Below the pieces are notes generated by a model, which ran no database searches, was not told where the DNA came from, and saw only the letters and a list, made by a program, of their open reading frames with translations. The translations under genes and the position numbers were made by a program. From positions 12,432,001 to 12,496,000 of the forward strand of contig NC_133401.1 of assembly GCF_047511655.1 (NCBI RefSeq): a stretch of 64,000 bases of DNA. The letters are read 5' to 3'. Source of the DNA: Castor canadensis. Its lineage: Eukaryota; Chordata; Mammalia; Rodentia; Castoridae. The number at the start of each line of letters is the position of its first letter. Positions within the stretch are counted from its first letter, which is position 1. Positions 23,580 to 36,269 of the stretch are shown here, in pieces.

Positions 23580-24255
23580 CTTTTTAAAAACTTTTTTATT
23601 GGGATATATCCATTGTACAGGGGGATTCATTGAGACATTCCACACAGGCTTATGTTGTAGTTTGATTAGGTCAGCCCTCACTGTTTGTTCCTCTTGACCC
23701 CTTCCCTGCTCCACTTAAAGCAATTGCAAGAAGATTCTTTGCTCTATTTCATATAAATATATGGAAGTCTGTCAATCACATTCCTTCAGTTTAATCTACT
23801 TCATTCACATTCCTCCCTCCCACAAGAACCCCCCACTGTACCTCTTTTATATTCCTGTCTTTCATTATTAATATTTAAGTCAATGTTCAAATTGTTTTCT
23901 CAATGTATTGCACTTGAACATGCTTCACTTTGGTCCATTTAATCCCTTCCACCACTCCCTCAACCCTTTACCTCCCACCCCCTTTTTGCAACATCTTTCA
24001 ACACATATCCTTATATCCTCTACTTTCACAGATACATTTTGCCACATTGTTGATGCATTAACATTTGCTTTTCCTTTTCCTCCTTTCCCGAGTGTCATAT
24101 AGTAGTTCAAATATTGCAGTCATGCTTGACAAATTAGCTTGTATATGATCATGTTTGTTTCTGTGTATGTGTTTATCTTTTGGATTTATCTTCCACATAT
24201 GAGAGAAAACACACAGCCTTTATCTTTCGGAGCCTGGCTTACTTAACTTAACATG
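23580..24255 (-). repeat. L1 3' UTR, antisense
   Basis: Begins 'tttttattgggatatatcc', the complement of the local L1 tail, and continues through the pyrimidine-rich 3' UTR to 'gagcctggcttacttaactt'. It abuts a sense L1 fragment head to head, so two insertions or an inversion are involved. Confidence 0.7.
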
Positions 24256-25440
24256 ATATCCTCCTATTGCCTCCATTTATCTCTCCATAAACACAACACC
24301 ACAACCAGGATCAGGCCCAGGAGCTCTGTGAACACTTGCGCAAATCAGATCCTCATGTGCAGCAACAAGTGCAAGTGGCCTGGAGCCTCAAGGGGCTGGC
24401 AAGTGTCTGTCCATCTGCTTGTATCTCTGTGTGTATCCCTTGCAAGAGGGTCATCACCTATACCCTCAATCTCTGTCAGTATCTTTTTTGTGTCTCCATC
24501 TCATATATTTCTCTCTGTTGCCAGGTGGCTCTGGGCATCTCTGTCTCTTATTTCTATCTGTGAATCTCTGTCTGATTTAGAGGGCCTCTTCGTTTTGCTG
24601 CAGTCTTTTCTCTGTTCTGTTATTTTCTGGATATCTCTGGATTCTTCTTCCATGGCTCTTCTCTGTGGCCTACTGTCTCATGGTTTCTGTCATCTCTTTC
24701 TGGTCTCTCTGGTCTTTCATTCTCAGTGTGTCTAAATGTCTCTGTGACTGTCTCTTGGCTTCTCCACTCTTTTTTGCTGTATTACTTTCTCCTTCTTTGC
24801 ATCTCTTGTCTTTTCTCTGCACTCTCTCCTCAGTGGCCTGTCTTTGCATACCCTACATCTCTTTCTCTCTCTGTGATTCTGTGTCTCTGCCTTTTTCCTT
24901 CTTGTCTCTCCCTCCTCCTTCTTTGTCTCTATCTCTTGCTTCCTTCCTTTCTCTGAGTTTCTCTAGGTTTCAGGTGCTGGGTGTTTCTAATTAGAAAATC
25001 CCTCCCTCCTACACTCACAATTTCCTATCCACTCCTGTTCTTTCTCTATCCCCACAGCCACCTACATCCAGGGAGAGTGGAGGGGTCACAGGGAGAGACT
25101 AGTTCCACACCTCTGAATCCTGCCCTTCACACTGCCCTGAGCAGACCTACAGCTGAGTAATCCCATCAGCTGTAAGACATTGGTAAGCCCATGATGGACA
25201 GTGAGTCCCTGGGCAGGGTGCTATGTGAGACTGGAGCCCAGCCTCAGAAGGTAAGATTCTCAAGGAGGAGGAGGAAAGAGAGAAGAGCCACCTGTAAGGT
25301 CATAAGTTAATGTACTGAGATCAGGAACAGGATGGAAAAAGCAGGAAGAAGAAGGAATCCCTGCAAGCCCTGGGTAGCAGGTGGGGAGGGAAGGAATAAA
25401 TCAGGTGTGGCTCCCTCAGCTCTCAGTCTTAGTGAGTTTC
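24256..25440. other. pyrimidine-rich intergenic tract
   Basis: Much of 24400-24990 is T/C-rich on the plus strand with repeated 'tctctgtctc'-type words. Frames of up to 160 codons here are rich in Ser, Leu and Phe, as low-complexity DNA gives. No exon structure recognised. Confidence 0.5.
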
Positions 25441-26540
25441 TAACTCTTTTGCTAGACTGTGTCTAGCCCCCTCAGTCTGTCTCTACTCTCTTGGCCTGTC
25501 CCAGCCCCTCCTTATGCCTCCAGCCCCTTCAGCCTCCATCTGTCTTCCTGTCTCTCACTGTGCCTATATTTCTGCATGGTTCCACAGTCCTGTCCTCCAG
25601 TTCCTGCATTTCTGAGTTTCCCTGGCTATCTCTATCACTTCACATGCCTGTTTGTCACAGTGTTACTCACATGGCCTCAGGGATCATAGTTTCCTCTTTG
25701 GACAGCTACCTCAGTAGTCACGCTTGTGACACTCCAACAGTGTGCTCAGAATACCTCACATCCACCCAGCATGTGCAGGAATTAGTTAATCAGAACAGGT
25801 AATATGAGAAAAATGCCAGCAAACCAGGGCAAAATGAACATAGGCTTGTCACTGTGAATTACAGCATTCATCTCTGTTTCATTCACTGTCTTTCCCACTA
25901 GATTGCTTAGAAAATGTGCCTGGTGTCTACAACAAGTCTGGCACACAGTTGGTACTCACAAAATGTGTGTTGTTGGAAGCAAAAGTGACCTCTTGCTGTG
26001 TTCCTCACTGTCTTACCATCTCATTGTCTTGGGTGCTTTATCTCTTGTTATCTCTAGGATATATCTGGAGTCTCTTTCTTGGTGTGTTTGCCTCTTTGCC
26101 TCTCTAAGCCTATGTGTCTCTCCCCATGGCTACTATGCATTCATTGACACTTACAAAGTGTCAAGTCCTGTGTGTGTGAGGTCTCATTTCTATTTCACTA
26201 TGTCCCTTTAGCAAATACATTTATATTTTTGTTCCAGATGAGAAAACTCGAGGCTCAAAGCCAAAGCTGAGTAGGCACTTTCTAAACTCTCTTTAGTAAT
26301 ACTGCTGAGGGGACTCAAGTCTGTTTGACTGTAAAAATTGGGTTAATTCATGGACAGTTCTTAGAGTGTGCCCCTCAGAGCCCTAGACCTGGGAGACAGG
26401 GATGAGTGTCCCAAAGGAAAAAAGCTGAGAAGCCAAATAGCCTGGGTAGCTGATGTATGCCCATTCTCCTCCTGGCCAGTCATTTGCTATAAACATTAGG
26501 ATTCTAAAGGCCCTGAGAAATCCTACCAGTAAGAAATGTC
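25441..26540. other. intergenic, no gene seen
   Basis: Pyrimidine-rich at 25460-25690, then ordinary sequence. Overlapping frames of about 100 codons in two phases lack domain resemblance and are judged non-coding. Confidence 0.4.
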
Positions 26541-26544
26541 ATTA

Positions 26545-26775
26545 CTTTTCTTAGGTTGAAGTGGTGTTTGAACTCATGGCTTTTTGTACTTGCTAAGCAG
26601 GCATACACTACCACTTGAGCCATACCTCCAGTCTCATTTCTTCTGATTATTTTGGAGATGGTGTTTCTCAAACTCTATTCCCAGGCTGGCCTTGAACTGT
26701 GAACCTTCTGGTCTCACCCTCCCATGTAGCTAGGATTACAGGCATGAGCCTCTGGTGTGTAGCTGGACATCCAAT
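26545..26775 (-). repeat. composite SINE, antisense
   Basis: 'tttgaactcatggctttttg', 'ctaccacttgagccatacct', 'ccaggctggccttgaactgt' and 'gctaggattacaggcatgag' mark a full-length antisense member. Confidence 0.85.
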
Positions 26776-27640
26776 TACTTTCATGGCCCCTTCTCACTCT
26801 TGCCTTTTCAACCACAGAAATCCTTTTCCTGGAACTTATTTTCCTCCCTCTGCCTCTCCCCTCTTTTCCTTTCTTCTTCATAGTCTTTACTCTCTGTCCA
26901 AGGTGTATACATTTTTCTGATAGTGAAATGGCTATAATAGCAGGCTACAAAGGTGAAACCAGTCTTCACACCTGATTCCACCTCTAGCTTGCTGTGTGAC
27001 TTTGGGAAACCTCTCAAACTTTCTGTGTTTGACTCTCCATCTATAAAATAGGACAGCAACATCCCTTGTAAAAGGCAAGGAGTAAGTAAATCACTGTGTA
27101 AAGTAACTCATACCTTCTCAACTAGGAAGCCATGGGTGAGAATGATGACCCAGGCTCAGCTCCAGATGACCCAGCATGGCAGGAGCAAGGTCCTGGTGTC
27201 AGGGAAGTTCATGGTGGCACCTTGCCAATATCAGGAATGAACAGGTTGCACTTTGTGAAACACCTTCTATGGGATCACAGGTGTGTGGGGAGAGGCTGGG
27301 TTTGGTAGTTTTGACTTTTAGACTCAGGTAAAACATTGTTTTTGTCTCACCCTGGTGCATGTGGAGTGACTCAAGTCCCTTCCCTAGATCAGGATCTTTG
27401 GTGGTGGCACATGGTAATATATGAGAAACAAAGAGCAGACAGAGAGGGAGATGTGGACATACATATCCACATATTGGGCAATATGGCCCAGCCTTTGACA
27501 GGTCAGGCAGCATGCAGGCTCAGAGTGATGATGGAGAGAGAACCCAGCCTGGTAGACTTCAATCCACTTGCTCATTTCTGTGCTCCCAAATCTCAGAGGC
27601 TATAGAAAGATCAGAAATACAAACAAAGACAGAGTGGGAT
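26776..27640. other. intergenic, no gene seen
   Basis: Frames of about 90-104 codons on both strands at 27199-27605 overlap each other and show no domain. Considered chance. Confidence 0.4.
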
Positions 27641-27644
27641 AAAG

Positions 27645-27710
27645 GAGAGAGAGAGAGAGAGAGAGAGAGAGTGAGAGAAAGACTGAGAGAGACAGAGATA
27701 GAGGGAGGAA
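27645..27710. repeat. (GA)n purine tract
   Basis: Run of GA dinucleotides continuing into GA-rich sequence. Confidence 0.85.
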
Positions 27711-28082
27711 GTCACAAGGGGCAGAAAGCAGGTACCCAGATAGTGAGACACAGGAGTGAATGACAGGGAGAGAAGTGTCCAGTTAGTAAGACAGATTAAA
27801 AAAATCCAAGGGGATGGATTTCTCTGTGGCTAAGTCTGGATGTCCTCAGATCATGGTCTCACTACCTCTCTCTTTCCACTTGTTCAATCTCTTGATTCTG
27901 AGTCTCACCTATTATGACTTACTCATTTCCTCTCTCTGCTCTTCTCATCATCTGTGTGCCTGTGGTTGGTCCAGGACAGGAGAAGTGAAGGACAAATACA
28001 CTGAACATGCAGATACAGACAAACACACATGAAAAAATGTTCAACATTTTTAGCAACCAGGGAAATACAACTCAAAACTATA
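27711..28082. other. intergenic, no gene seen
   Basis: No gene or named repeat recognised. Confidence 0.4.
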
Positions 28083-28185
28083 TTGAGGGCTGGGAAAATG
28101 GCTCATGTGGTAGAGTGGCTTCCTAGCAAGCACAAGACATTGAATTGAAAACCAAGTGCCACCCCGCAAAAGAAAAACTGTACTG
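28083..28185 (+). repeat. ID-like SINE
   Basis: 'gggctgggaaaatggctcat', 'tcctagcaagcacaagac' and an A-rich tail. It lies beside L1 sequence. Confidence 0.7.
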
Positions 28186-28189
28186 AAAT

Positions 28190-28361
28190 TCTACATCACT
28201 CCATTCATAATGGCTGTTATTTAAAAAACAAACAAAAATCTTGTAAGGATACAGGGGGTGGGGGGAGTTGAGCAAGGAACTCTTACATAATGTTGGTAGG
28301 AATGTAAATTAGTGCAGCCACTATGGAACTCAGTATGAAGGTTCCTGGAAAAATTAAAAAT
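28190..28361 (+). repeat. L1 ORF2 3' end, sense
   Basis: 'ataatgttggtaggaatgta' and 'ccactatggaactcagtatg' are the ORF2-end motifs also seen near 40760. Split from its continuation by the next SINE. Confidence 0.75.
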
Positions 28362-28562
28362 AAACTAGGTGACAGTGACTCATGCCTGTAATCCTAGCTA
28401 TTTTGGAGGCTGAGATCAGGAGGAAAGTTGTTCAAGACCAGCTGGGGCAAATACTTCACAAGACCTCTTCTAAAACATAACCAGATAAAAATTGACCTGA
28501 GATGTAGCTTCCTTTGCAAGTATGAAGCCCTAAATTCAAATCCCATCCCCATAAGAAAAAAA
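28362..28562 (+). repeat. composite SINE, sense
   Basis: 'gactcatgcctgtaatccta', 'gaggctgagatcaggaggaa', then the ID part ending 'aattcaaatcccatcccc' and an A tail. It is inserted within an L1 3' end that resumes at 28570. Confidence 0.85.
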
Positions 28563-29100
28563 TTAAAGACAAAGCTACCACATAGTCCTGTTATATTACT
28601 TCTAGGCATATAGCCAAAAGAATCAAAGTCAACACACAATACAGGTTCCTGGCACCCTACAAGATGAACTTCATGATGTCTGGAGGTCAATAAAAGATTA
28701 TTAACACACAAAAAAGCAGAAAAACATAAAGCATGAAGAGTAGGAAACAATCAACTGAAAACTGATATAGATAAGAGAATTAGCAGACAAAGACATTAAA
28801 ACAGCTATGACAATTATACTCCGTATGTTCAAAGAGTGAAATACATATGTGTCAGAGAAGAATAAGACCCAAAGCAACCTTCTCTAGAGAAAACTACAGA
28901 ATGGCTGGTTGAAAAATACAATACATCAGATCCAGTATACATTACACATTGTGGAAGAAATGAGTGAATTGAAATCATGACAACAGAAAATATTCAAGGT
29001 GAAACTGAAAAGAGAATCAAAGCAAAATGAACAGGGCACCAGTAATAACATCAAATGTCCTCACATATGTGCAATTAGAATCCCCAATAGAAAGGAGAGG
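28563..29100 (+). repeat. L1 3' end continuation, then unassigned
   Basis: 'aagctaccacatagtcctgt' resumes the L1 3' end interrupted by the SINE, to about 28630. The rest, to 29100, is AT-rich with no named family. Confidence 0.5.
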
Positions 29101-29102
29101 AA

Positions 29103-29190
29103 TTATGTAGCAGAGTGGTTCAAGTGGTAAAGTGCCTGCCTAGCAAGCATGAAGCCCTGTATTCAATCCCCTGTGCTGCCAAAAAAAGTT
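29103..29190 (+). repeat. ID-like SINE
   Basis: 'gtggttcaagtggtaaagtg', 'cctgcctagcaagcatgaag' and 'attcaatcccctgtgctgcc' with A-rich tail. Confidence 0.8.
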
Positions 29191-29339
29191 AAGGAGAGAA
29201 GTGGGGAGAGAAACATATTTACAGAAATGAGGTTGAAAATTATCTAAATTTGGTAACAATTATTAACAGTTATCTGTTAGAAAAACAGGAACCTCAAACT
29301 CGAGAAACATAAAGGAAATACCTATAACAAGATGCTCCA

Positions 29340-30190
29340 CAAATGAGTTACTGAAGATCAGCTTGACCAAGTCAGCTTTGTCCCAGAGATGCAAGGATGA
29401 TTCAACATATTCAGATTATTAAATGTAATAATGCCAAATTAACAGAAGCAAATACAAAAACCATATGATCATCTCAATAGATGCAGAAAGAGCCTTCAAA
29501 GAAATTCAACATCCTTTCATGATAAAACTCTGATAAAACTAGGAATAGAAGGAATGTTCCCTGAAGATAAAAAAGGTTATAATAACAAACCAATAACCAC
29601 CATCACACTTAATGTGGAAAAACTGAGCATCTCCCTAAGCTCAGTAATGAGACAAGGATGCACACTTGACCCACTCTTATTAAACATAGTCTTGGAAATC
29701 CTAGCCAAAGCAATCAGACAGGAAGAAGAAATAATAGAATACAAATAGGGAAGGAAGAAGTCAAACTACCCCTATTTGCAGATGACATGATCTTATACCT
29801 AAAATATGCAAAAAAATGAAAAACCTCCACCAGAAAAATCTCTAGACACTATAAACTACTTCAGCAACGTAGCAGGATACAAAATCAACTTCAAAAAACA
29901 GTAGCTTTTCTATACACCAACAATGAACAGAATGAGAAAGAATATAGGAATACATTTCAATTTATAATAGCCTCAAGAATAATCAAATGCCTAGGAATTA
30001 ACAAAGGATGCAATTGATCTCTATCAGGAAAACTACAAACCACTGAAGATAGAAATGGAAGTAGAGTACAGAAGTTGAAAAGACTTCCCATGATCATGGA
30101 TTGGTAGAATCAACACTGTAAAATGATTATACTACAAAAAGCAATCTACAGCTTCTATGAAATTCTCATCAAAATCCCAATGTCAAGAGA
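29340..30190 (+). pseudogene. L1 ORF2 fragment (RT palm), sense
   Basis: Encodes in broken frames the L1 RT segment with 'gcagatgacatgatcttata' (ADDMIL, the catalytic FADDMI-type motif) near 29778, preceded by the 'agacaaggatgcacacttg' segment. Both ends truncated; the frame is interrupted near 29746. Not functional alone. Confidence 0.8.
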
Positions 30191-30795
30191 AAGTAACACA
30201 TTAAACAGGTCAGAAGTCAGTGTCAATGTGACCTTTCTGGCCAAGTTAAGCAACAAAGAGACTTATTTAAAAATGGCTCCTTGGCTGGGCTTCGGTAAAT
30301 CTATTGCCTGTGTCATAGGGGATGTTCTGACACCTTTAAATTGTTTTAAAGTGTGAGCAGACAGCAGTTATGAAGTTTTTACAGGGAAATACAAAATGAC
30401 CTCAATACTTAAGGACTTCTGTCCTGGTTGACTGATAAGCACTTGTCAGAGTCATTTTTCATGGGCTTCTCTAATCCAGTAGGATTAGAACTGTAATGAC
30501 AAAACTTAAAGTAACCATTGTTAACAGTTTAGCAGTTAACATAATAGTTTAATTATTTTTATTGTACACAGTATTACTAAACCTCTTGCTAAAATTTGGA
30601 AAAGAAGGTAAGACACCAGCTTGGTATTGTGTCTTTTTATAAGTGTATTTTAGAGGGGTTACATACTTGAAGACCATAAAAACACCTAACATATGAAGGA
30701 TCCAGTCAGTACTGTCAATACAGTACTGACATTAAAAACCCTAAATTTTCCAATGGTAAGAGAAAGAAACTGTCAGTAATTTCAATTAGCCCCTG

Positions 30796-30798
<3 letters not shown>

Positions 30799-30848
<50 letters not shown>
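30799..30848. repeat. (TA)n microsatellite
   Basis: Fifty bases of uninterrupted TA, able to form a cruciform or melt easily. Confidence 0.95.
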
Positions 30849-30849
<1 letters not shown>

Positions 30850-33252
30850 CCAATAACAGATAAAAACTATTTATCTGACAAACAGATGACAAGCCTAAAT
30901 GGCAGAACTTTTAGCATTAGTCATAAAGAGCAGAAAAGTAAAACATATTCTTAGATAGTATGTACCTTAGATAAAAGAACTATAGCTGTTTACATGAATG
31001 CAGTTTTAGCTCTACAATGATTTATAACATTTAGATAAAGGTACAAGGTACTAAAAGTATTAAAGCCATTTAAAGGAACACTTACTTAGTTTAAACTGTT
31101 ACTAGAAAAATACCTTAGAGATTTTGCATTAGGAAAGAGATTAATTCAGGCAGGAAGAAAAGGATAGCAAATAATTTTAAATGTGCTATGTAGAGAACTT
31201 AGTCATTGAGTTTGATGATTTTTTAAAGAAAAATCTTTTAAGATATGTTTACCAATGAATGACAAAACATCAGAACTATCATATACTGGGCAACGAGGCT
31301 GATACCAAAAACAACATATAAAACGAAAAGAGAAAAATATAGAGGAAAATAATATGGTGAATGTTAAAAGGGAAACATCTTAATATGAACTTTGTAACCA
31401 GTACAGAATTAACCACTAAATCCAAATGGCACCAAAGTAAGTTTGGCTGCTACAAACCCCTCACCCGTGGTCAGTTTTTACATCAGGCCACGGAACTGTT
31501 GTCAGCTTGTAAACTACAGAAGAATGGGGGAATATGAACTTTCCTAAAAAGGTAATAATAAATCAACAAGATTAATGCCTAAATGATTACATATAGAAGC
31601 AGAGGTAAGGGAAAAAGCATAAACCTAGGAAACCCAATGACTAAGCATCATGGTTTGGATATTAATAAAAAATGACATCCTAGACTGCTGATCTTAACTA
31701 ACAGTATGGATTAGGACACACGGAAGGGTTGTTCTTGACCTGCATGCAGCAGCTGGAACCCAAAATAGTAGGCTCAATTACTGAGTGTTAATGAAATACA
31801 TAATTTAGTATGCTAGGACTAACCATCTTTTAGTAGAACCCAATAAAATCTTAATGATTTATCTTCACATCTGGAGGGTGAATTTTGTTTGGTTTTGGTA
31901 AAATTTTTATCACCCTAAAGCACCAAAAGTCCATGACAGTTATTTTGATAAAACAGAAACCCATTTTTAATAGACATTAGTATCTTAAATTTTGACCTTA
32001 GAAAACTAGGCAAACTTAAACACTAGCCAATGCAATCACACATATATAAATTTACAAGCTTTAGGACCTTAATTTGTATCTTTAAACAACCTTTTAAAAA
32101 TCCTATATTTAAACAACACTGTTTTTAACAAAACTCTTAACTTAAAAACTCTTAACTTAAGAGACTCAGGAAGAGAAGTAAATTTAACTATCTTTTTAAT
32201 AATAGCAATCTAGAAAACGTATTTGTCAAAAAACCTAATTATAAAATAATTAAGTGTAAATTACACTCCCAGGAAAATGAAACAGATTATTGTCCATAAA
32301 TTTTTAGTCCTAAGGCAGAGGATAATTAGCCCTGGTTGGGATTAGAACTATAGTAAACTTTTTAAACAACAGTTTTACAAATTAACTGTATAAAATTAGT
32401 TTAAAAATCATCCTAAAGACATCTAAACATACATAGATGTTTTTATATAACATGCCAAGATATGTCAGGTATAAATGTTCATGTATGAACTCAAAAAATT
32501 AAAAATTTGGTGGCCACAATTACAGAGGTAGGATTGTAGGATACAGAGTAAGACATACACAGAAAGCACACAAAGACATAAAAACAATTACATTAATTTA
32601 GAGTGCACTCTAATACAAATCATTGGTTTGTTACTATGTTTAGTATTTCATACAGCTAGATTCTTAAGTAGTTTATAACATATCTTTGATGTAAATACCT
32701 TATTCTTTATCCAATCCTTACCAGATTAATCCATTAAAAACTTGTATAAACTATATTAATTTGGAGAATTTTAACCACAAGTTTGGTATAATTTTCCTAG
32801 AGGATGGCAAGATGGTATCACCCATGAATTTCCCACCCCTAAGGAGTAGCAAAATGGTGCTTGACATGTGGTGGCTTAATCATGATAACAGCATTTCCTG
32901 TGAACACATGGTCTCTCCACAGGGTCTCTCAAGTGGAAAACAGAGACATGATAAAGGCAACATACAGGTTGGAAATAGCAATCTGTCATAGGAATAAAAG
33001 ACATCTCCCCCGAGAGACAGTGTTACTACCCATACGAGTTAGTATCTTTTTTTTAGATTAGCAGGATCAGAGCACTCCCAGTATTTAAGAATACAGCCAA
33101 GTGAATATGGTGGTTTCCCCTCTGCTGGGTGGTGGAGAGAGAGAGTAGGAAAGGGAAAGGGATCTGCCTGATAGAGAGGCGATCGTTCTCCTAAGGGTTA
33201 CCCCTCTATCCCTGCTTGAAGACTCCTGAAAGGAATTCCATATTCTGGGTGG

Positions 33253-33292
33253 TAGAGAGAGTGAGAAAGAGAGAAAGAGAGAGAGAGAGAGA
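33253..33292. repeat. (GA)n tract
   Basis: GA/GAAA run; the Ser/Leu-rich minus frame across it is an artefact. Confidence 0.85.
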
Positions 33293-33582
33293 TAAAAGTA
33301 AGGAAGAAAATTTTTCTTTGCAAAAGAGCAAGAGCTTTTCAAAATCCTCAAGTTGTCCCCCTTAAATCAAGAAACCCTCAGTTATAGGTCCTGAACTGGT
33401 TTGCCTAAAGACCCTCAGCAATGTCTCCATGCAAATGAGCTGTGGGGTACCCCAACTTCCTAGAATTCTCCAAAGGCCAGTCTTTTACAACCCTGCTTGA
33501 GAGTTCCTAAATTGGATTCTGATTCTGAATGCTAATCCAAATATTATTGTAATGAATAAACCAGAAAATTAAAGCAAACTAA

Positions 33583-33660
33583 GGTGAGATTTGAACTCAT
33601 GGCCTCACACCTGCCAGGTAGGCATTCTACATCATGAGCCATTCTGTGAGCCTTTGTTAG
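33583..33660 (-). repeat. ID-like SINE fragment, antisense
   Basis: 'gatttgaactcatggcctca' and 'gcattctacatcatgagcca' match the tRNA-like part only. Confidence 0.6.
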
Positions 33661-33739
33661 CTTCTTTAAAGAATTGAGACTTAGAAATTGTTTTTAGAAT
33701 CTGGCAAATAATCATATTAATCCCATTCGTGAAGGGTGC

Positions 33740-34570
33740 CAGTCACTTCCTGGTGTACCTAGGGCATGTATCCCTGGGACCGGGGAATGTGAGCTCAGAG
33801 TGAGTGCTTCTGCAACCACTGCATGCTATGGTGACAAGGAGAGCATGAGTGAAAGTCAGGATGAGAATCCCAGGGCAAATTGAGGCATGGTGGGTAAGGG
33901 AGATATGGCATGGGAGAGGAGAAGAACAACATGGGAAAAGAAAGCAATGGCATGGACACAGGCAGCTGCAGGAAAAAGGTATCCATGAAGCCCAGGACTT
34001 CCAGAGCTGGTGCACACATAAGCTTCCCCAGGTGCTCGAAGCAGCAGAGGTGGCACAGTGTCCATGGAGCCCAGGCCAATCTGGTGGTGGGTCTTGGGTT
34101 GTGCCTGGTGCTGGCACCATTTTTTCGTCGGTGTTGCTCCCTCTGGCCTGATAGACAGCATGGCTCCCAACAGCATTGTTGGGTTCTTTGGCTCACCTTG
34201 GTGCAGGTGCAGGGCCAATGCTCATGCACACACTGTTGCCGGCAGGGGACAAGCTGTTGGCTGCCTTGCTCCCAGAGCCAGGAGCCTTCTATCCTCCAAG
34301 CCTCCACTCCCTGGAACTGGGCAACACAAGCCTCCTGGCCACCAGGCTGGTGCTCCCGGGCTGATAATGACAGGTGAGACCAGAGACTTGGTGCACAGGC
34401 ACATGAAGGATTGGTTCTCTTCCCTGTATCTGGCACTTCTCATCTCTGGTGAGCACGTGTTCCCCCATCCATCTGAGAGGCAGCAGGTAGGCATAAGCAG
34501 TGGCCACAGAGGAAGACAGGAAAAATCCTTTTCACTTAACTCCCCAAATCCACTTATCTCTATTTAAGAT
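33740..34570. other. GC-rich block with open frames on both strands
   Basis: Abruptly GC-rich against its AT-rich flanks. A 213-codon minus frame (33795-34436) and 155- and 169-codon plus frames (33910-34377, 34058-34567) overlap. The predicted peptides are rich in Cys, Trp, Pro and His with no recognised domain, which is what a GC-rich non-coding stretch with few stops gives. It could be promoter-like DNA, the leader of a retroelement, or part of a far-upstream L1 5' region. No function is assigned. Confidence 0.4.
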
Positions 34571-35050
34571 CAAGTAGTCAGAGCCCAGAGGCTATCACAG
34601 GATGTTGGCCACTAACTTAGTGCTTAATTCACTCTCCACCCAAGAGAAACCCATATCCTGAACATCAACTGTGTATGGAGCAGGGCAGTTTTCACAAGTG
34701 CATTTAACAAAATAAGTCCCTGAACCTTAGAACTTGAAAGAGCAAAGGTTAGAAAGTTCAAACAGAAATTCTCTAACAGATAATTTCTCTAATTAGGGCA
34801 GAAACTAGTAGATTATTCAAAGTCTATCTTAACAAGACAATGATTTAGTTTGGAGGGGGCAAAATGTTGGATTGTTGACACTCCTATAGTTCAGAGGTCA
34901 CCAACTACCCCAAAAAAGGAAGGTCAGAGGACCCCAAAAGGTACTTTTGGGGTACAATACCAATGAGTAGCAAAGCCCTCTCTGAATATGCAAATAGAGA
35001 AACAACTAGTTACTGGAAGCATAGGGAAAATGACTTGCAGCTCAACACTC
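34571..35050. other. spacer between GC block and L1
   Basis: No gene or confidently named repeat. The segment 34860-34950 with 'gttggattgttgacactcc' may be the edge of a retroelement. Confidence 0.35.
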
Positions 35051-36269
35051 CCAATCCCCTGCCCCTGAAGTTGATGCATGGCTTCAGGCTCCACTACTCA
35101 GCTGTAAGTCCTACTTCCCGGCACATACAGGAAACCAGAGCTACATGCTCCCCCAGAACATGATCTGCTACCTTCACCCTGAAATACCAGGGAAACTGGC
35201 ACACCTGGATAACCAGGTCCCATGGCTCCTGCTGCTCCAAGGGTAACAGAAGGCACAAGCCAGCAGGCCCAGTTCCCCCAGAAGCAGTGGCACTGAACTG
35301 AACTTCCAGAACCCTTGTGGGAGATTGGGCCCCAAAACTCCTGCTGCCCACAGGCTTTGCTCTCCTGAGTAAGCAGCAGGCCACAGAACTGCACTCCCTG
35401 AAGCCCCTGTGGGAATCAGGCCCCAAACCTCCTGCTACCTGCAGGATTTGTTCTTCCACACCTACAGGAGTTGCTGTGGCTCCTGAAAGCCTGTGCCCCA
35501 ACCCAAATAGAGCCCAGGGTCTCCACTGCTTTGTGGCCACCAGATGACCCAAGCCCAGTGGCCTTGCTAATGCACACCCTCAACTTGTTACACAATGCTA
35601 GCTACCTGCCACCACACACACAAGTGAACACAAGGCTCCCAGCCTTGGGGTACTTCTGGTGCCAGGAAGCTTTCCTCCCAAAAGAACATGGAGGCCTAGC
35701 ACTCTTCACTGTCCCTGACAGCAAGAGAGCCTCACTTCCCCATCAAAGAACAAGAACCAGATTCCCCACTGAGAAGGGTAAAGCTATAACCTTCTGCTCT
35801 GCAAGTGGTACCAGAAGCCCTGTTCCTCCAAGGTAGACAGAAGCTCAATCATCCAAATGCACCTCCCTTTAAGAGAGTCACATCTCTCCTGTCCAAGAAC
35901 TGGAATCCCAGCTCCTCTACTGAGTGGCAATCCTCTACTCTGCTGGTGCTAGGAGGCCTGCCCCTGAACAGTGCACAGAGACCCAGTGCTCCCCACCGTG
36001 ACTGCTGGAGAAACCCTGTGACCCCATCAAATAGCAGGAACTCCAGCCCCCTCACTGAGGGGAGAAAAGAGATATTCAGCACCACAACAAGAATGCTGCA
36101 AGGGGTGACATATCCAGCATCCCCCTCTCTGAGGAACACTGCTGGAGCTCCAGTAAAAAACACAACTCAAAACACCAACTACAGGGGCATAAGAGACTAA
36201 AACCATAAGCAAAAACAATCCCAAATGTGTAAATCTCAATGCAGAATGAAACAGCAAGACAACCATTCT

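Larger units (their letters stand above)
30191..33580. other. AT-rich non-coding block of unknown origin
   Basis: About 3.4 kb with no L1, SINE or gene resemblance and no frame longer than about 80 codons. AT-rich throughout, with many A-rich runs and words such as 'tttaaaca' and 'aacttaa'. It might be the non-coding interior of a MaLR-like or other LTR element, but no flanking LTR pair was found. 32800-33070 and 33360-33540 are less AT-rich. Confidence 0.4.

Noticed and set aside
24253-25802. Several overlapping frames of 100-160 codons, considered as a receptor-like or P450-like gene
   Set aside because: Pyrimidine-rich low-complexity DNA. No membrane-helix spacing, splice framing or CYP2 motif on either strand.
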